A DNA stretch of 64,000 bases. It comes from an uncultured Flavobacteriales bacterium. GTDB lineage: Bacteria; Bacteroidota; Bacteroidia; Flavobacteriales_G; Salibacteraceae. The notes under the pieces were generated by a model that did no database searches, was not told where the DNA came from, and worked only from the letters and a program-made list of their open reading frames with translations. The position numbers and the translations under genes were made by a program. Position 1 is the stretch's first letter. The number at the start of each line of letters is the position of its first letter. Location: the NCBI GenBank assembly GCA_913020435.1, contig CAJVZZ010000001.1, forward strand, positions 172,105 to 236,104. The letters are read 5' to 3'. This document shows, piece by piece, positions 53,976 through 63,003 of this stretch.

Positions 53976-55763
53976 ATGACATTTGCAGAACTAGGCCTTT
54001 CGCCTGAAATTAACAAGGTTATTGCTGAGCTTGGATACGAAAATCCAACTCCGATACAGGAACAATCGATTCCGAAATTATTAACCGAAAGCACAGATTT
54101 TATCGGGTTAGCCCAAACAGGAACTGGTAAAACAGCAGCTTTTGGATTACCACTTTTGCATCTTATTGATGCTAATAAAGCTAATACTCAGGCACTTATT
54201 GTAGCACCTACTCGTGAATTGGCAAATCAAATAGCTGAGCAAATCGCAATATTTGCTAAGTATATTGATGGAATGCGCACTGCTGTAGTTTATGGTGGAG
54301 GTGCTAATATTTCTGGTCAAATCCGTGAGTTGAAGAGAAAACCACAAATCATTATCGCTACACCTGGCCGTTTATTGGATTTGATAGGAAGAAAAGCAAT
54401 TAATCTATCTACGGTAGATTATGTGGTTCTTGATGAAGCCGATGAAATGCTGAACATGGGATTCAAGGAAGATATCGATAAAATTCTTGAATTTACTCCA
54501 GACACAAAATTGACTTGGTTGTTCTCGGCTACTATGCCAAAGGACATTAGAAGAATTGTAAAGCAATACATGACCGATCCGCTTGAAGTGCAAGTTAGCA
54601 CTGGGACTGAGGTTAATAAAAATATTGAGCATTTATACGCTCAGGTAAAGTCCTCGGATAAGATGGACGCTCTAAAGCGTTTCTTGGATCAAGATCCAGA
54701 TATGCGAGGTGTTATTTTTTGCCGAACAAAAATTGACACACAAAAAGTAGCTGAAAAATTAGCGAAAGACGATTACAGAGTAGAGCCAATGCACGGTGAT
54801 ATGACGCAAACAATGCGTGAGCGTGTAATGCGTAGATTTAAGGATCATGAATTACAAGTATTAGTAGCAACTGATGTCGCTGCTCGTGGAATTGATGTAG
54901 ACAACCTTACTCACGTAATTCACTATTCACTTCCAGATTCTAGAGAGTATTACACACATCGTTCTGGAAGAACTGCACGTGCTGGTAAAAAAGGTATTTC
55001 ATTGGCACTTGTAAACAGCAGAGAAGCTGGAACACTAAAGCAATATACAGATCGTCTGAAAATTACGTTCGAAAAAATTCCAGTACCTAGCGTTAAAGAT
55101 GTTCAAATGAACAGAATGAAAGGTTGGTTTCAGTCTATTGCAGACACGGAGGCTTCAACTCATTTATCTGAAGAATTATTGGATACTGCTTATAAGGTTT
55201 GGGAAGGATTGGACATTGATATGCTGATTGAAAAATTGGTGAGTCACGAATTGAATAAACTGAATTATACTACCGATCAAGCTGACCTTAACGATACAAG
55301 TCGCCCAGGAAGAGGAAACGATAGGGATGGCGGAAGAGGTCGAGATAGAGATCGAGGTGGTCGTGAAGGCGGACGCGATAGAGATAGAGCTCCAAGAGGT
55401 GATAGAAGAGATAGTGGAGATCGCGATCGTGGAAGAGGTGATAGAGATAGATCCCCAAGAAGCGATGATAGAAGTGATAGAGGAGCACGTGAATCACGTA
55501 AGCCAAAATCCTTGAGTGGAGACGACGTTACTTTTTTCATCAACTTAGGACGAAAAGACGGTATGAACGAATCTGAATTGCGTACTTATTTGACAGAGAA
55601 AACGGGTATTAAAGGTGAAGAAGTAGGCGATATTCGTTTACGTAACCTAAATGCTTATTTCGATATCGATAAAAAGCATTCTGGTAAAATGAGTTCTTCA
55701 TTTACTGATCAAGAATATAATGGAAGAGAATTAAGAGTAAACAGAGATTCTAGCGGAAACTAG
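53976..55763 (+). CDS. DEAD-box RNA helicase with RG-rich tail and DbpA-type RNA-binding domain
   Basis: A 595-residue ATP-dependent RNA helicase. Motif I AQTGTGKT (46-53), motif II VLDEADEML, motif III SAT, and motif VI HRSGRTARAG are intact. Residues about 440-515 are a low-complexity Arg/Gly/Asp stretch (RDRGGREGGRDRDR). The C-terminal 70 residues (DDVTFFINLGRKDGMNESEL) form a DbpA-type RNA-binding domain. Such proteins (DeaD/CsdA group) remodel RNA during ribosome assembly and cold adaptation. Monocistronic with its own terminator. Confidence 0.95.
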   Translation: MTFAELGLSPEINKVIAELGYENPTPIQEQSIPKLLTESTDFIGLAQTGTGKTAAFGLPLLHLIDANKANTQALIVAPTRELANQIAEQIAIFAKYIDGMRTAVVYGGGANISGQIRELKRKPQIIIATPGRLLDLIGRKAINLSTVDYVVLDEADEMLNMGFKEDIDKILEFTPDTKLTWLFSATMPKDIRRIVKQYMTDPLEVQVSTGTEVNKNIEHLYAQVKSSDKMDALKRFLDQDPDMRGVIFCRTKIDTQKVAEKLAKDDYRVEPMHGDMTQTMRERVMRRFKDHELQVLVATDVAARGIDVDNLTHVIHYSLPDSREYYTHRSGRTARAGKKGISLALVNSREAGTLKQYTDRLKITFEKIPVPSVKDVQMNRMKGWFQSIADTEASTHLSEELLDTAYKVWEGLDIDMLIEKLVSHELNKLNYTTDQADLNDTSRPGRGNDRDGGRGRDRDRGGREGGRDRDRAPRGDRRDSGDRDRGRGDRDRSPRSDDRSDRGARESRKPKSLSGDDVTFFINLGRKDGMNESELRTYLTEKTGIKGEEVGDIRLRNLNAYFDIDKKHSGKMSSSFTDQEYNGRELRVNRDSSGN

Positions 55764-55787
55764 ATTCTGATTCTTACACAATATTTT

Positions 55788-55824
55788 GAAGCCCTGTAAA
55801 CGTTTGTTTATGGGGCTTTTTTTT
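55788..55824 (+). terminator. intrinsic terminator of the DEAD-box gene
   Basis: AGCCCTGTAAAC (55790-55801) pairs with GTTTATGGGGCT (55806-55817), 12 bp with two G-T pairs and a 4-nt loop, followed by about eight T. It lies 25 bp past the stop. Confidence 0.88.
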
Positions 55825-55848
55825 GTAAAATAATTGACTTTAATTCGC

Positions 55849-57240
55849 CTAAATACTCGAAACAGTATTTGTTTCTCGATTAAATTCCATAATTTTTGTC
55901 AGTTTGTTGGTTCTTATAAAATGGCCGATAATTCCTCGCGAGTCTTTGTCGTCTTGCATGGTTTTGATGCTATCCAAAATTTCTGAAATAGAAGGATTTT
56001 CTTCTTCCGATAGTTCACCAATCCCAAGGTAAGAACCATTTTCAATAGCAATAACATGTTTCGTATTCTTTTCAGGTCCTGGTTCAATAATCAATAGGTT
56101 TCGATTGATAAACCGCAGATTTTCTAATGCATTTTCGACTTTTAAATTGTAGGTGTCTGCTTCTTCATGACACAGCGCAGCGCCTTCGCATTGTTGTGTT
56201 CCAAAAAACAGACAACCTCTGCTGCATTTTTGCAAACCAATCATACCTAAGCACAGTCCAAATTTCTGAGAAAATAGTTCCAAATAGCTTTTAGTTTCTG
56301 CTATACTAGAAAAAGTAGAAATTGGCTTATGATGCGCTTCAAGTTTTACTGGTCTTAGCAAATGGTAACCAAATAAATCATGTTCTTCAATAATTCCGAA
56401 AGGAAATGAACTGCGCTTAAGTGCTACGTTATATTTTGGCTTTAGGTTTTTTATTTCTTGCGATTCCTTCAGTAAGGCCACAATTTCAGATCCCGTAATT
56501 TCGTATGAAATATCCGCAACTTCGGCATGCATTTTTATTGCTTTTTGAGTCTTTGGTTGTCTTAAATGATTGAATAACCGAGTGCGAAGGTTGGTGCTTT
56601 TTCCAACATAAATAACGTCTTTGTTTGTGTTGTACAAATAATACACTCCAATCTTTTTTGGAATATTCAATACTTTTTCCGGATCTAATTCTGAGTGCAA
56701 GTAGTTAGATAGCTGAATTTTTGGTTTGAGTTTAAGTCCAAATTCAGGATCAATAGAGTAGAGTAATTCGAACAGTTTTACGGTGGCTTTTGCGTCTCCA
56801 GCTGCACGATGTCGACCATCTAAATTAATCCCCAATTCACTCGTTAATTTCCCAAGAGAGTAGGAGCGGTGTCCAGGAATAAGCAATCTGCTCTGTTTGA
56901 CTGTACATAATTTTTTGCGCTGAAAATCGTAGCCCAGTCTGTCAAATTCTTCTTCCATAAATCCGAAATCAAAATTGACATTATGCGCCACAAAAACGGC
57001 TGCATCTGTTATTTCCAGAATCCGCTTGGCTACTTCATAAAATCGCGGTGCATCGGCAACCATTTGGTTGGTAATTCCAGTTAAACGACTTATATCATGA
57101 GGAATACTCGTTTCTGGATTTATTAAACTTACAAACTCGTCAACAACTTGTTTTCCATCGTGTTTGTAAATCGCTATTTCAGTAATTTTTCCACGATGTT
57201 TGCTTACGCCAGTTGTTTCAATATCTATAATGCACCACAC
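55849..57240 (-). CDS. DnaQ-like exonuclease fused to a GIY-YIG nuclease (UvrC/Cho type)
   Basis: A 463-residue two-nuclease protein. The N-terminal 160 residues are a DEDDh exonuclease (Asp6-Glu8 in DIETTG, Asp91 in HNVNFD, His144 and Asp149 in GRHRAAGDA). A GIY-YIG domain starts at about 198 (GVYYLYNTNKDVIYVGKS) with the UvrC-type LRTRLFNHL. The remaining region has a cysteine set (CLGMIGLQKCSRGC, CEGAALC) that may bind metal. Relatives in Bacteroidota and actinobacteria are thought to act in DNA repair. Start is a GTG. The -7-like TACATTTG at 57252-57245 ends five bases before it. Confidence 0.92.
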   Translation of the reverse strand: MWCIIDIETTGVSKHRGKITEIAIYKHDGKQVVDEFVSLINPETSIPHDISRLTGITNQMVADAPRFYEVAKRILEITDAAVFVAHNVNFDFGFMEEEFDRLGYDFQRKKLCTVKQSRLLIPGHRSYSLGKLTSELGINLDGRHRAAGDAKATVKLFELLYSIDPEFGLKLKPKIQLSNYLHSELDPEKVLNIPKKIGVYYLYNTNKDVIYVGKSTNLRTRLFNHLRQPKTQKAIKMHAEVADISYEITGSEIVALLKESQEIKNLKPKYNVALKRSSFPFGIIEEHDLFGYHLLRPVKLEAHHKPISTFSSIAETKSYLELFSQKFGLCLGMIGLQKCSRGCLFFGTQQCEGAALCHEEADTYNLKVENALENLRFINRNLLIIEPGPEKNTKHVIAIENGSYLGIGELSEEENPSISEILDSIKTMQDDKDSRGIIGHFIRTNKLTKIMEFNRETNTVSSI

Positions 57241-57244
57241 TTTT

Positions 57245-57252
57245 CAAATGTA
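57245..57252 (-). promoter_or_regulatory. -7 box immediately before the exonuclease start
   Basis: TACATTTG on the minus strand fits TANNTTTG. It ends five bases before the GTG, so the transcript would be nearly leaderless, or the true start lies downstream. The -33 element is weak. Confidence 0.3.
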
Positions 57253-57387
57253 CTTTCCTCTTCTATAATTAATACTCCGTATTAAGTATTTTTTCAAGAG
57301 TTTTATTTGGTTTATTTGCGTACATTTTAAATTCTAAAAATGATTAAATTAATATTCTGTTTCAAGAAATAAAAACTACTCAATAGT

Positions 57388-57882
57388 TTGAAATTAAAAG
57401 TATTACCTATTTTATTTGTGTTTTCATTTATCGCTCTCTTTGTTGGAATTGCTCAAGAAAGTAGATTAGAAGTACTTTCTAGTGCTAGCGAAGATGTTAG
57501 AGTCGATAATTATCAGCTTTCTTACACGGTTGGAGAAACAATTTCAATTACTCAAGGAAATCGTTATTACTTTGTCACTCAAGGATTTCATCAAGTTGAA
57601 TGGAACGCTGTTGCAGTCTGGGAATATACTCCCGAAACTGTTAGAATTGAGGTCTTTCCAAATCCATATTCAAGAAGTCTTAATATATCATTTCCTGACT
57701 TTTCGGGTATCGAATTATTTCAGTATCGGATATTAGATTTAACCTTTAAAGAAGTTGCAGAGGGGGATTTAGAGCAAGCCGAAAACAAGTTAGAATTATC
57801 CTCTTTACCTCCGGGAAGTTACCTTCTGAATATAACCAAGGACCAAGAATTAATTAAAACATTTAGAATCATCAAAATCTAA
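57388..57882 (+). CDS. small T9SS-sorted exported protein
   Basis: A 164-residue protein with a TTG start, a signal peptide (to about residue 22, ending GIAQE), a middle (YQLSYTVGETISITQGNRYY, then FVTQGFHQVEW) that is common in Bacteroidota secreted proteins preceding a sorting domain, and a type A T9SS C-terminal domain (FPNPYSRSLNISFPD onward). No catalytic motif. The long repeat protein begins 5 bp downstream, so the two form an operon and may be surface partners. Confidence 0.85.
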   Translation: MKLKVLPILFVFSFIALFVGIAQESRLEVLSSASEDVRVDNYQLSYTVGETISITQGNRYYFVTQGFHQVEWNAVAVWEYTPETVRIEVFPNPYSRSLNISFPDFSGIELFQYRILDLTFKEVAEGDLEQAENKLELSSLPPGSYLLNITKDQELIKTFRIIKI

Positions 57883-57887
57883 TAAAT

Positions 57888-60800
57888 ATGAATTTCAATT
57901 TTAACCATATTTTAAAATCTGCTCTTGTGGCAATTTTTATTTGGCTAACTTTAGATATGAGTGCACAGTCTGCTTATGAGGGAATTCGTTACCAAGCGAT
58001 TTTAAGAGATGGTTCAGGATCTATATTAAGCAGCCAGAATGTGAGTCTAAAAATGACTATTTATCAAAAAGGTGATCTTGTAAACGGATATATTGAAACC
58101 CATGCAACAGTTACTAATATAATAGGGCTTATTAACCTTACAATTGGTAATGGGATTCCAATTCAAAATACTTTTTCGAGTATCAATTGGGGGAAGTCTA
58201 CTTCTAATCCGTTTTTTATTAAAATAGAATTTAGTGATAATGAAGGAAGCACCTTCTTGACCTTTGGTGAATCTCAACTATTGTCGGTACCATATGCGAT
58301 GTATGCGAAAAATGTTGAAAACATCAATGATGCTGATGCAAATCCTCTAAATGAGATTCAAGATTTATCTTTATCTGGAAACATTCTTGAAATCTCTATG
58401 AACTCAGCTTCTACTTTAATTGACTTATCTCCATATTTGGATAACACAGATACTCAATTGCTTTCATTTGGGGTCAATGATACCTTGCAACTAACAAATG
58501 GAGGGAAGGTTTATTTAGGAATATACGATATAGACACTCGTCTTAAGGCTCATATAGCCCAATATATATTAGATCAGGCAGCATTAAAATTAAGACTCCA
58601 GAATTTAAGTGACTCATCGGCAACTAATTATTCTACAGGACAAAGTAATAGCTTTAGGATTCAGAATGACAGTAGTAGATTAAATCAAGCGGAAAATGAT
58701 TTAAAAGATACGCAAGATTCAGTATCGATTTTATATACTGGAGCTTTCAGAGACTCTAGTCTAACGAATGAGCTTCAGAATATATTAATAAATGTATCTA
58801 ATGATTCACTTCTAATTTCGGACGGACAAGGCATAGCGTTAAATAAATTATTTCAAATACAGAGCATTTCTATTGACTCTCTTTCAGATGCTTATAATGA
58901 CACTAATCTCAATTTAATAATAGGCTCTAAACCAAATAATCTTGTTAAAAGTGGTACTAATAGTGCTAAGAATAATGTAGGTATTGGAAATGAATCATTT
59001 AGAGATAATACAACTGGGTCTTATAACGTGGGTATCGGTATCGGAGCTTTAAATAAAAATACTACTGGTGGATTAAATAGTGCTATTGGACAAGAAGCTC
59101 TGCAATCTAATAAAGTAGGAAATGAGAATACAGCCATTGGTAGGTTTGCACTACAGGAGGCTAATGCAAATGGTAACACAGCCATAGGAGCAGAGTCATC
59201 AGGGTCAAACACAACAGGACAATTTAATACATCAGTTGGTCGGTTCTCATTAAAATCTAATAAAAATGGATCTGACAATTCTGCTTTAGGAAGTAATGCA
59301 GATGTTGCAGATACGAATCTCTCATATGCAACTGCTATTGGTGCAGGAGCCATTGTAAAAGCCTCCAATACGATTCAATTAGGTAGTAGTTCCATAGATT
59401 CAGTTGTTACTTCAGGTAAATTAAAATTGGGCAATGTTATTTATCCAAACACGGATGGTACAAATGGCCAAGTATTGGTTACTGATGGTAGTGGAAATCT
59501 AAGTTTTCAAGATACAGATACCATTGGAGTAGTTCCATACACTGGCGCAATACAAGCGGTGAATCTAGGTGCTTTTGACTTAACTGTAAATAGTATTAAA
59601 ATTGGCCTAGGTTCTGGGAATATTGCTGGAAATACTGCCTTAGGATACGAAGTCCTAAATGCAAATACCACAGGAAGTAATAACACAGCCTTGGGATCAT
59701 ATGTCCTTGAGGCAAACACCACAGGAAGTTATAACACAGCCTCAGGAATAAATGCCCTAAATAAAAATACGATAGGAAGCGATAACACAGCCTCAGGATT
59801 TAATGCCCTATTGCAAAATACTACAGGAAGACAAAACACAGCCTCAGGATCATATGCCCTAAAATCAAACACCACAGGAAATTATAACACAGCCTCAGGT
59901 TATCTCGCTCTAACTTCAAACACCACAGGAAATGAAAACACAGCTTCAGGATCATATGCCCTAGAATCAAATACCACAGGAAGCTATAACACAGCCTCAG
60001 GAACAAATGCCCTATTTATAAACACCACAGGAAGTGATAACACAGCTTCAGGAGCATATGCCCTATATAAAAACACCACGGGAGATAATAACACAGCTTC
60101 AGGATCATATGCCCTATATTTAAACAATACGGGAAGGTCTAACACAGCTATTGGATTTGCGTCCCTAGAAAATAACACCACAGGAAGTTATAACACAGCC
60201 TCAGGACAAAGTGCCCTATATTCAAACATCACAGGAAAACATAACACAGCCTCAGGATTTCAGGCCCTACAATCAAACACCACAGGAAACTATAACACAG
60301 CCTCAGGATTTCAAGCTCTATATAGAAACACCACAGGAAACTATAACACAGCCTCAGGTTATCTAGCCCTATTTAACAACACCATAGGAAATAATAACAC
60401 CGCCGCAGGACGGAGTGCCCTACATTCAAACACCACAGGAAATGATAACACAGCCTCAGGATATTTTGCCCTATTTTCAAACACCACAGGAAATAATAAC
60501 ACAGCCTCAGGAAGGAATGTCCTATATAATAACACCACAGGAATTTATAACACAGCCTCAGGAGGGTATGCATTAGAGCAGAACACCACAGGAAGTCAAA
60601 ACACAGCCTCAGGATATGAATCTCTAAATAAGAACACCACAGGAGCTAAAAACACAGCCTCAGGAACAAATGCCCTATTTTCAAACACCACAGGAAATAG
60701 CAACACAGCCTTAGGAATGAATGCCCTAAAATCAAACATCACAGGAAGTTATAACACAGCTTCAGGAGAACGTGCGCTATATAATAACACCACAGGAAGA

Positions 60801-62648
60801 CATAACACAGCCTCAGGTTATCTAGCCCTAACTTCAAACACAACAGGAAATCAAAATACAGCCTCAGGACAGCAAGCCCTATATTTAAACACCACAGGAA
60901 GTGGTAACACAGCCTTGGGATACCACACCCTATACGGAAACTCAACGGGAGCGCATAACACAGCTGTAGGAGAGCGTGCCCTGCATGTAAACAGAACAGG
61001 AAATGATAACACAGCTTCAGGCTATTTTGCCCTATATAAAAACACCACAGGAAATAAAAACACTGCCTCAGGACGGAATGTCCTATATACTAACACCACA
61101 GGAAGTTATAACACAGCCTCAGGAAGTTATTCTCTAGAGAAGAACACCACAGGAAACTACAACACAGCCTCAGGAATATATGCCTTAAATAAAAACACTA
61201 CAGGAAGTTATAACACAGCCTCAGGGTCATATGCCCTATTTAGAAACACCACAGGAAAAGAAAACACAGCCTCAGGATATGAAGCTTTATATAGAAACAC
61301 CACAGGAAACTATAACACAGCCTCAGGAATGTTTGCCCTATTTAGCAACACCACAGGAAATAATAACACCGCTGCAGGACGGAGTGCCCTATATTCAAAC
61401 ACCACAGGAACTCAAAACACAGCCTCAGGATATGCAACCCTAGAGAAGAACACCACAGGAAATAGCAACACCGCCGCAGGAACGAATGCCCTAAATAAGA
61501 ACACCACAGGAAGTTATAATACAGCCGCAGGAGTGTATGCCCTGAATGTAAATACTACAGGAGCTAAAAACACAGCCTCAGGATATGAAGCACTATCTTC
61601 AAACACTACAGGATTTAGCAACACAGCCTTAGGAACGAATGCCCTAAATTCAAACACCATAGGAAGCTCTAACACAGCCTCAGGAGAATATGCCCTAAAA
61701 GCAAACACCACAGGAAGTTATAACACCGCCTCGGGACGGAGATCCCTATATACGAGCACCACAGGAAGTTATAACACCGCCTCAGGATATGAAGCCCTTT
61801 ATAAGAACACAGGAAGTTATAACACAGCCTCAGGAATATTTGCCCTATTTAACAATACCACAGGAAATTATAACACATCTTTTGGGTCATATGCCCTAGA
61901 GAAGAACACCACAGGAAGGCATAACACAGCTATTGGATATGGGGCAGATCTAACAGCAGGAGCGTTGAACAATACCATAGCTATAGGATATAACGCAAAA
62001 GTTTCAAGCTCAAATACTATTCAATTAGGTAACAGTTCCATTGATTCAGTTGTTACCTCTGGCAAGTTGAAACTGGGCAATGTTATTTATCCAAACACGG
62101 ATGGTACAATTGGTCAAGTATTGGCAACCGATGGCGCAGGAAATGCAAATTGGATTGCGCCGATGCCAAATGTTACCAGGAGTATTGTAATTGCACCAGG
62201 TATGTTTCCAACGGAAGCATTTACCGGTTCAACAACTAAGAAAAATACCGTGGGAGGCTGGGGACTTCCAGTTATTGAAATGGCAACCAATGTAAGTGGT
62301 CAAATTGCAATGTCTGTGCCTCTTCCAAGTGACTGGGTTGCTGGTACAGGTGTGAAAATCAAATTAATGTATAGTAATAGTACTAATTCGGGAAATATTT
62401 CCTTTCGCTTTGGGAGTGCAAAATTAGTTGAGAATTCATCAACTAGAACAGGGACAAGCAGCAGCACAGTTTCGTTAAGTGTTTCTTCAACTGTATATGG
62501 ATTGAAGGAATATAGCCATTCTATTTCTATGAACTCTACAGAAAAAGTTCTGCATTTTTATCTGAGAAGACAAGGGACGAATTCATCGGATACCAACAGT
62601 GGAATTATGTTTATTCACGGTGTAAATTTAGAATATACTTCTAGATAG
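57888..62648 (+). CDS. giant surface protein with 45 tandem 17-residue repeats
   Basis: A 1586-residue exported protein. Signal peptide to about residue 27 (DMSAQ). N-terminal domain (about 30-145): the Bacteroidota YQAILRDGSG, TIGNGIP and LLSVPYAMYAKN pattern. A coiled-coil-like stretch lies at about 205-300. Residues 358-480 are irregular copies of the repeat, and residues 582-1345 are 45 copies of NTASGxxALxxNTTGxx. Almost identical segments flank the array (IQLG-SSIDSVVTSGKLKLGN and GQVL-TDG). A unique C-terminal domain (about 1430-1586) follows and I see no T9SS sorting domain. The repeat resembles the YadA/tail-spike type of beta-roll or solenoid, so a trimeric fibre or adhesin is likely (inference). 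Confidence 0.85.
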   Translation: MNFNFNHILKSALVAIFIWLTLDMSAQSAYEGIRYQAILRDGSGSILSSQNVSLKMTIYQKGDLVNGYIETHATVTNIIGLINLTIGNGIPIQNTFSSINWGKSTSNPFFIKIEFSDNEGSTFLTFGESQLLSVPYAMYAKNVENINDADANPLNEIQDLSLSGNILEISMNSASTLIDLSPYLDNTDTQLLSFGVNDTLQLTNGGKVYLGIYDIDTRLKAHIAQYILDQAALKLRLQNLSDSSATNYSTGQSNSFRIQNDSSRLNQAENDLKDTQDSVSILYTGAFRDSSLTNELQNILINVSNDSLLISDGQGIALNKLFQIQSISIDSLSDAYNDTNLNLIIGSKPNNLVKSGTNSAKNNVGIGNESFRDNTTGSYNVGIGIGALNKNTTGGLNSAIGQEALQSNKVGNENTAIGRFALQEANANGNTAIGAESSGSNTTGQFNTSVGRFSLKSNKNGSDNSALGSNADVADTNLSYATAIGAGAIVKASNTIQLGSSSIDSVVTSGKLKLGNVIYPNTDGTNGQVLVTDGSGNLSFQDTDTIGVVPYTGAIQAVNLGAFDLTVNSIKIGLGSGNIAGNTALGYEVLNANTTGSNNTALGSYVLEANTTGSYNTASGINALNKNTIGSDNTASGFNALLQNTTGRQNTASGSYALKSNTTGNYNTASGYLALTSNTTGNENTASGSYALESNTTGSYNTASGTNALFINTTGSDNTASGAYALYKNTTGDNNTASGSYALYLNNTGRSNTAIGFASLENNTTGSYNTASGQSALYSNITGKHNTASGFQALQSNTTGNYNTASGFQALYRNTTGNYNTASGYLALFNNTIGNNNTAAGRSALHSNTTGNDNTASGYFALFSNTTGNNNTASGRNVLYNNTTGIYNTASGGYALEQNTTGSQNTASGYESLNKNTTGAKNTASGTNALFSNTTGNSNTALGMNALKSNITGSYNTASGERALYNNTTGRHNTASGYLALTSNTTGNQNTASGQQALYLNTTGSGNTALGYHTLYGNSTGAHNTAVGERALHVNRTGNDNTASGYFALYKNTTGNKNTASGRNVLYTNTTGSYNTASGSYSLEKNTTGNYNTASGIYALNKNTTGSYNTASGSYALFRNTTGKENTASGYEALYRNTTGNYNTASGMFALFSNTTGNNNTAAGRSALYSNTTGTQNTASGYATLEKNTTGNSNTAAGTNALNKNTTGSYNTAAGVYALNVNTTGAKNTASGYEALSSNTTGFSNTALGTNALNSNTIGSSNTASGEYALKANTTGSYNTASGRRSLYTSTTGSYNTASGYEALYKNTGSYNTASGIFALFNNTTGNYNTSFGSYALEKNTTGRHNTAIGYGADLTAGALNNTIAIGYNAKVSSSNTIQLGNSSIDSVVTSGKLKLGNVIYPNTDGTIGQVLATDGAGNANWIAPMPNVTRSIVIAPGMFPTEAFTGSTTKKNTVGGWGLPVIEMATNVSGQIAMSVPLPSDWVAGTGVKIKLMYSNSTNSGNISFRFGSAKLVENSSTRTGTSSSTVSLSVSSTVYGLKEYSHSISMNSTEKVLHFYLRRQGTNSSDTNSGIMFIHGVNLEYTSR
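59631..61922 (+). repeat. 51-bp tandem repeat array, 45 copies
   Basis: From AATACTGCCTTAGGA to just before AACACAGCTATTGGA, 44 units of 51 bp and one of 48 bp fill the span without gaps. AACACAGCCTCAGGA is the commonest first third and AACACCACAGGAA the last third. The 48-bp unit (about 61803) lost one codon. Longer blocks of three or four adjacent units recur, such as those at units 14-16 and 33-35 and at 20-23 and 38-41. Confidence 0.95.
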
Positions 62649-62703
62649 TATTTCGTTATTTAGATTGGCTGAATTGGATTAGAGCTAAAATAAATATTGT
62701 GCG

Positions 62704-62976
62704 TATTAATGTGGCATTATACGGTGTGCTGAAATCACGTCCAGTCACATTTAATTGGAAAGAAGCCCTTCAACAGGAAAATATATTATTACCATTACCG
62801 GAGTTGCAGTTGTGAGTCAACAGACTTGAGTAGCAATGGTTGTAACCTAGGCAAATAGCAACGGAAGAACTGCAACCTATGAATTTACAGGAAGTACCTT
62901 AGAAGTATATATGTGGCAAGGCAATACGAATGCAACTGTGGCTAATGCTTTTTCTTTTCTTTTATTTAAACATTAA
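62704..62976 (+). pseudogene. C-terminal remnant of a secreted-protein gene
   Basis: One frame reads SPSTGKYIITITGVAVVSQQ, a TGA, VAMVVT, a TAG, then ANSNGRTATYEFTGSTLEVY, MWQGNTNATVANAFSFLLFK and a final stop at 62974-62976. The strands look like the C-terminal jelly-roll of Bacteroidota tail-fibre-like secreted proteins. Two in-frame stops and no start make it a pseudogene. It may be the leftover tail of a gene related to the repeat protein upstream. Confidence 0.6.
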
Positions 62977-63003
62977 TATTGTAGCCCTAATATAGAACAG
63001 CAC

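Noticed and set aside
59821-61711. Minus-strand open frames of 60-70 codons inside the repeat region
   Set aside because: They are reverse-strand shadows created by the repeat's codon regularity and have no independent start or family.
59631-61922. The tandem 51-bp repeat as a CRISPR array
   Set aside because: The units are contiguous without unique spacers and stay in one open reading frame, so they encode protein repeats.
57888-62648. The repeat protein as a phage tail fibre or part of a prophage
   Set aside because: The neighbours are T9SS-type and housekeeping genes, the N-terminus is a signal peptide with the Bacteroidota YQA-RD domain, and no phage gene is nearby.
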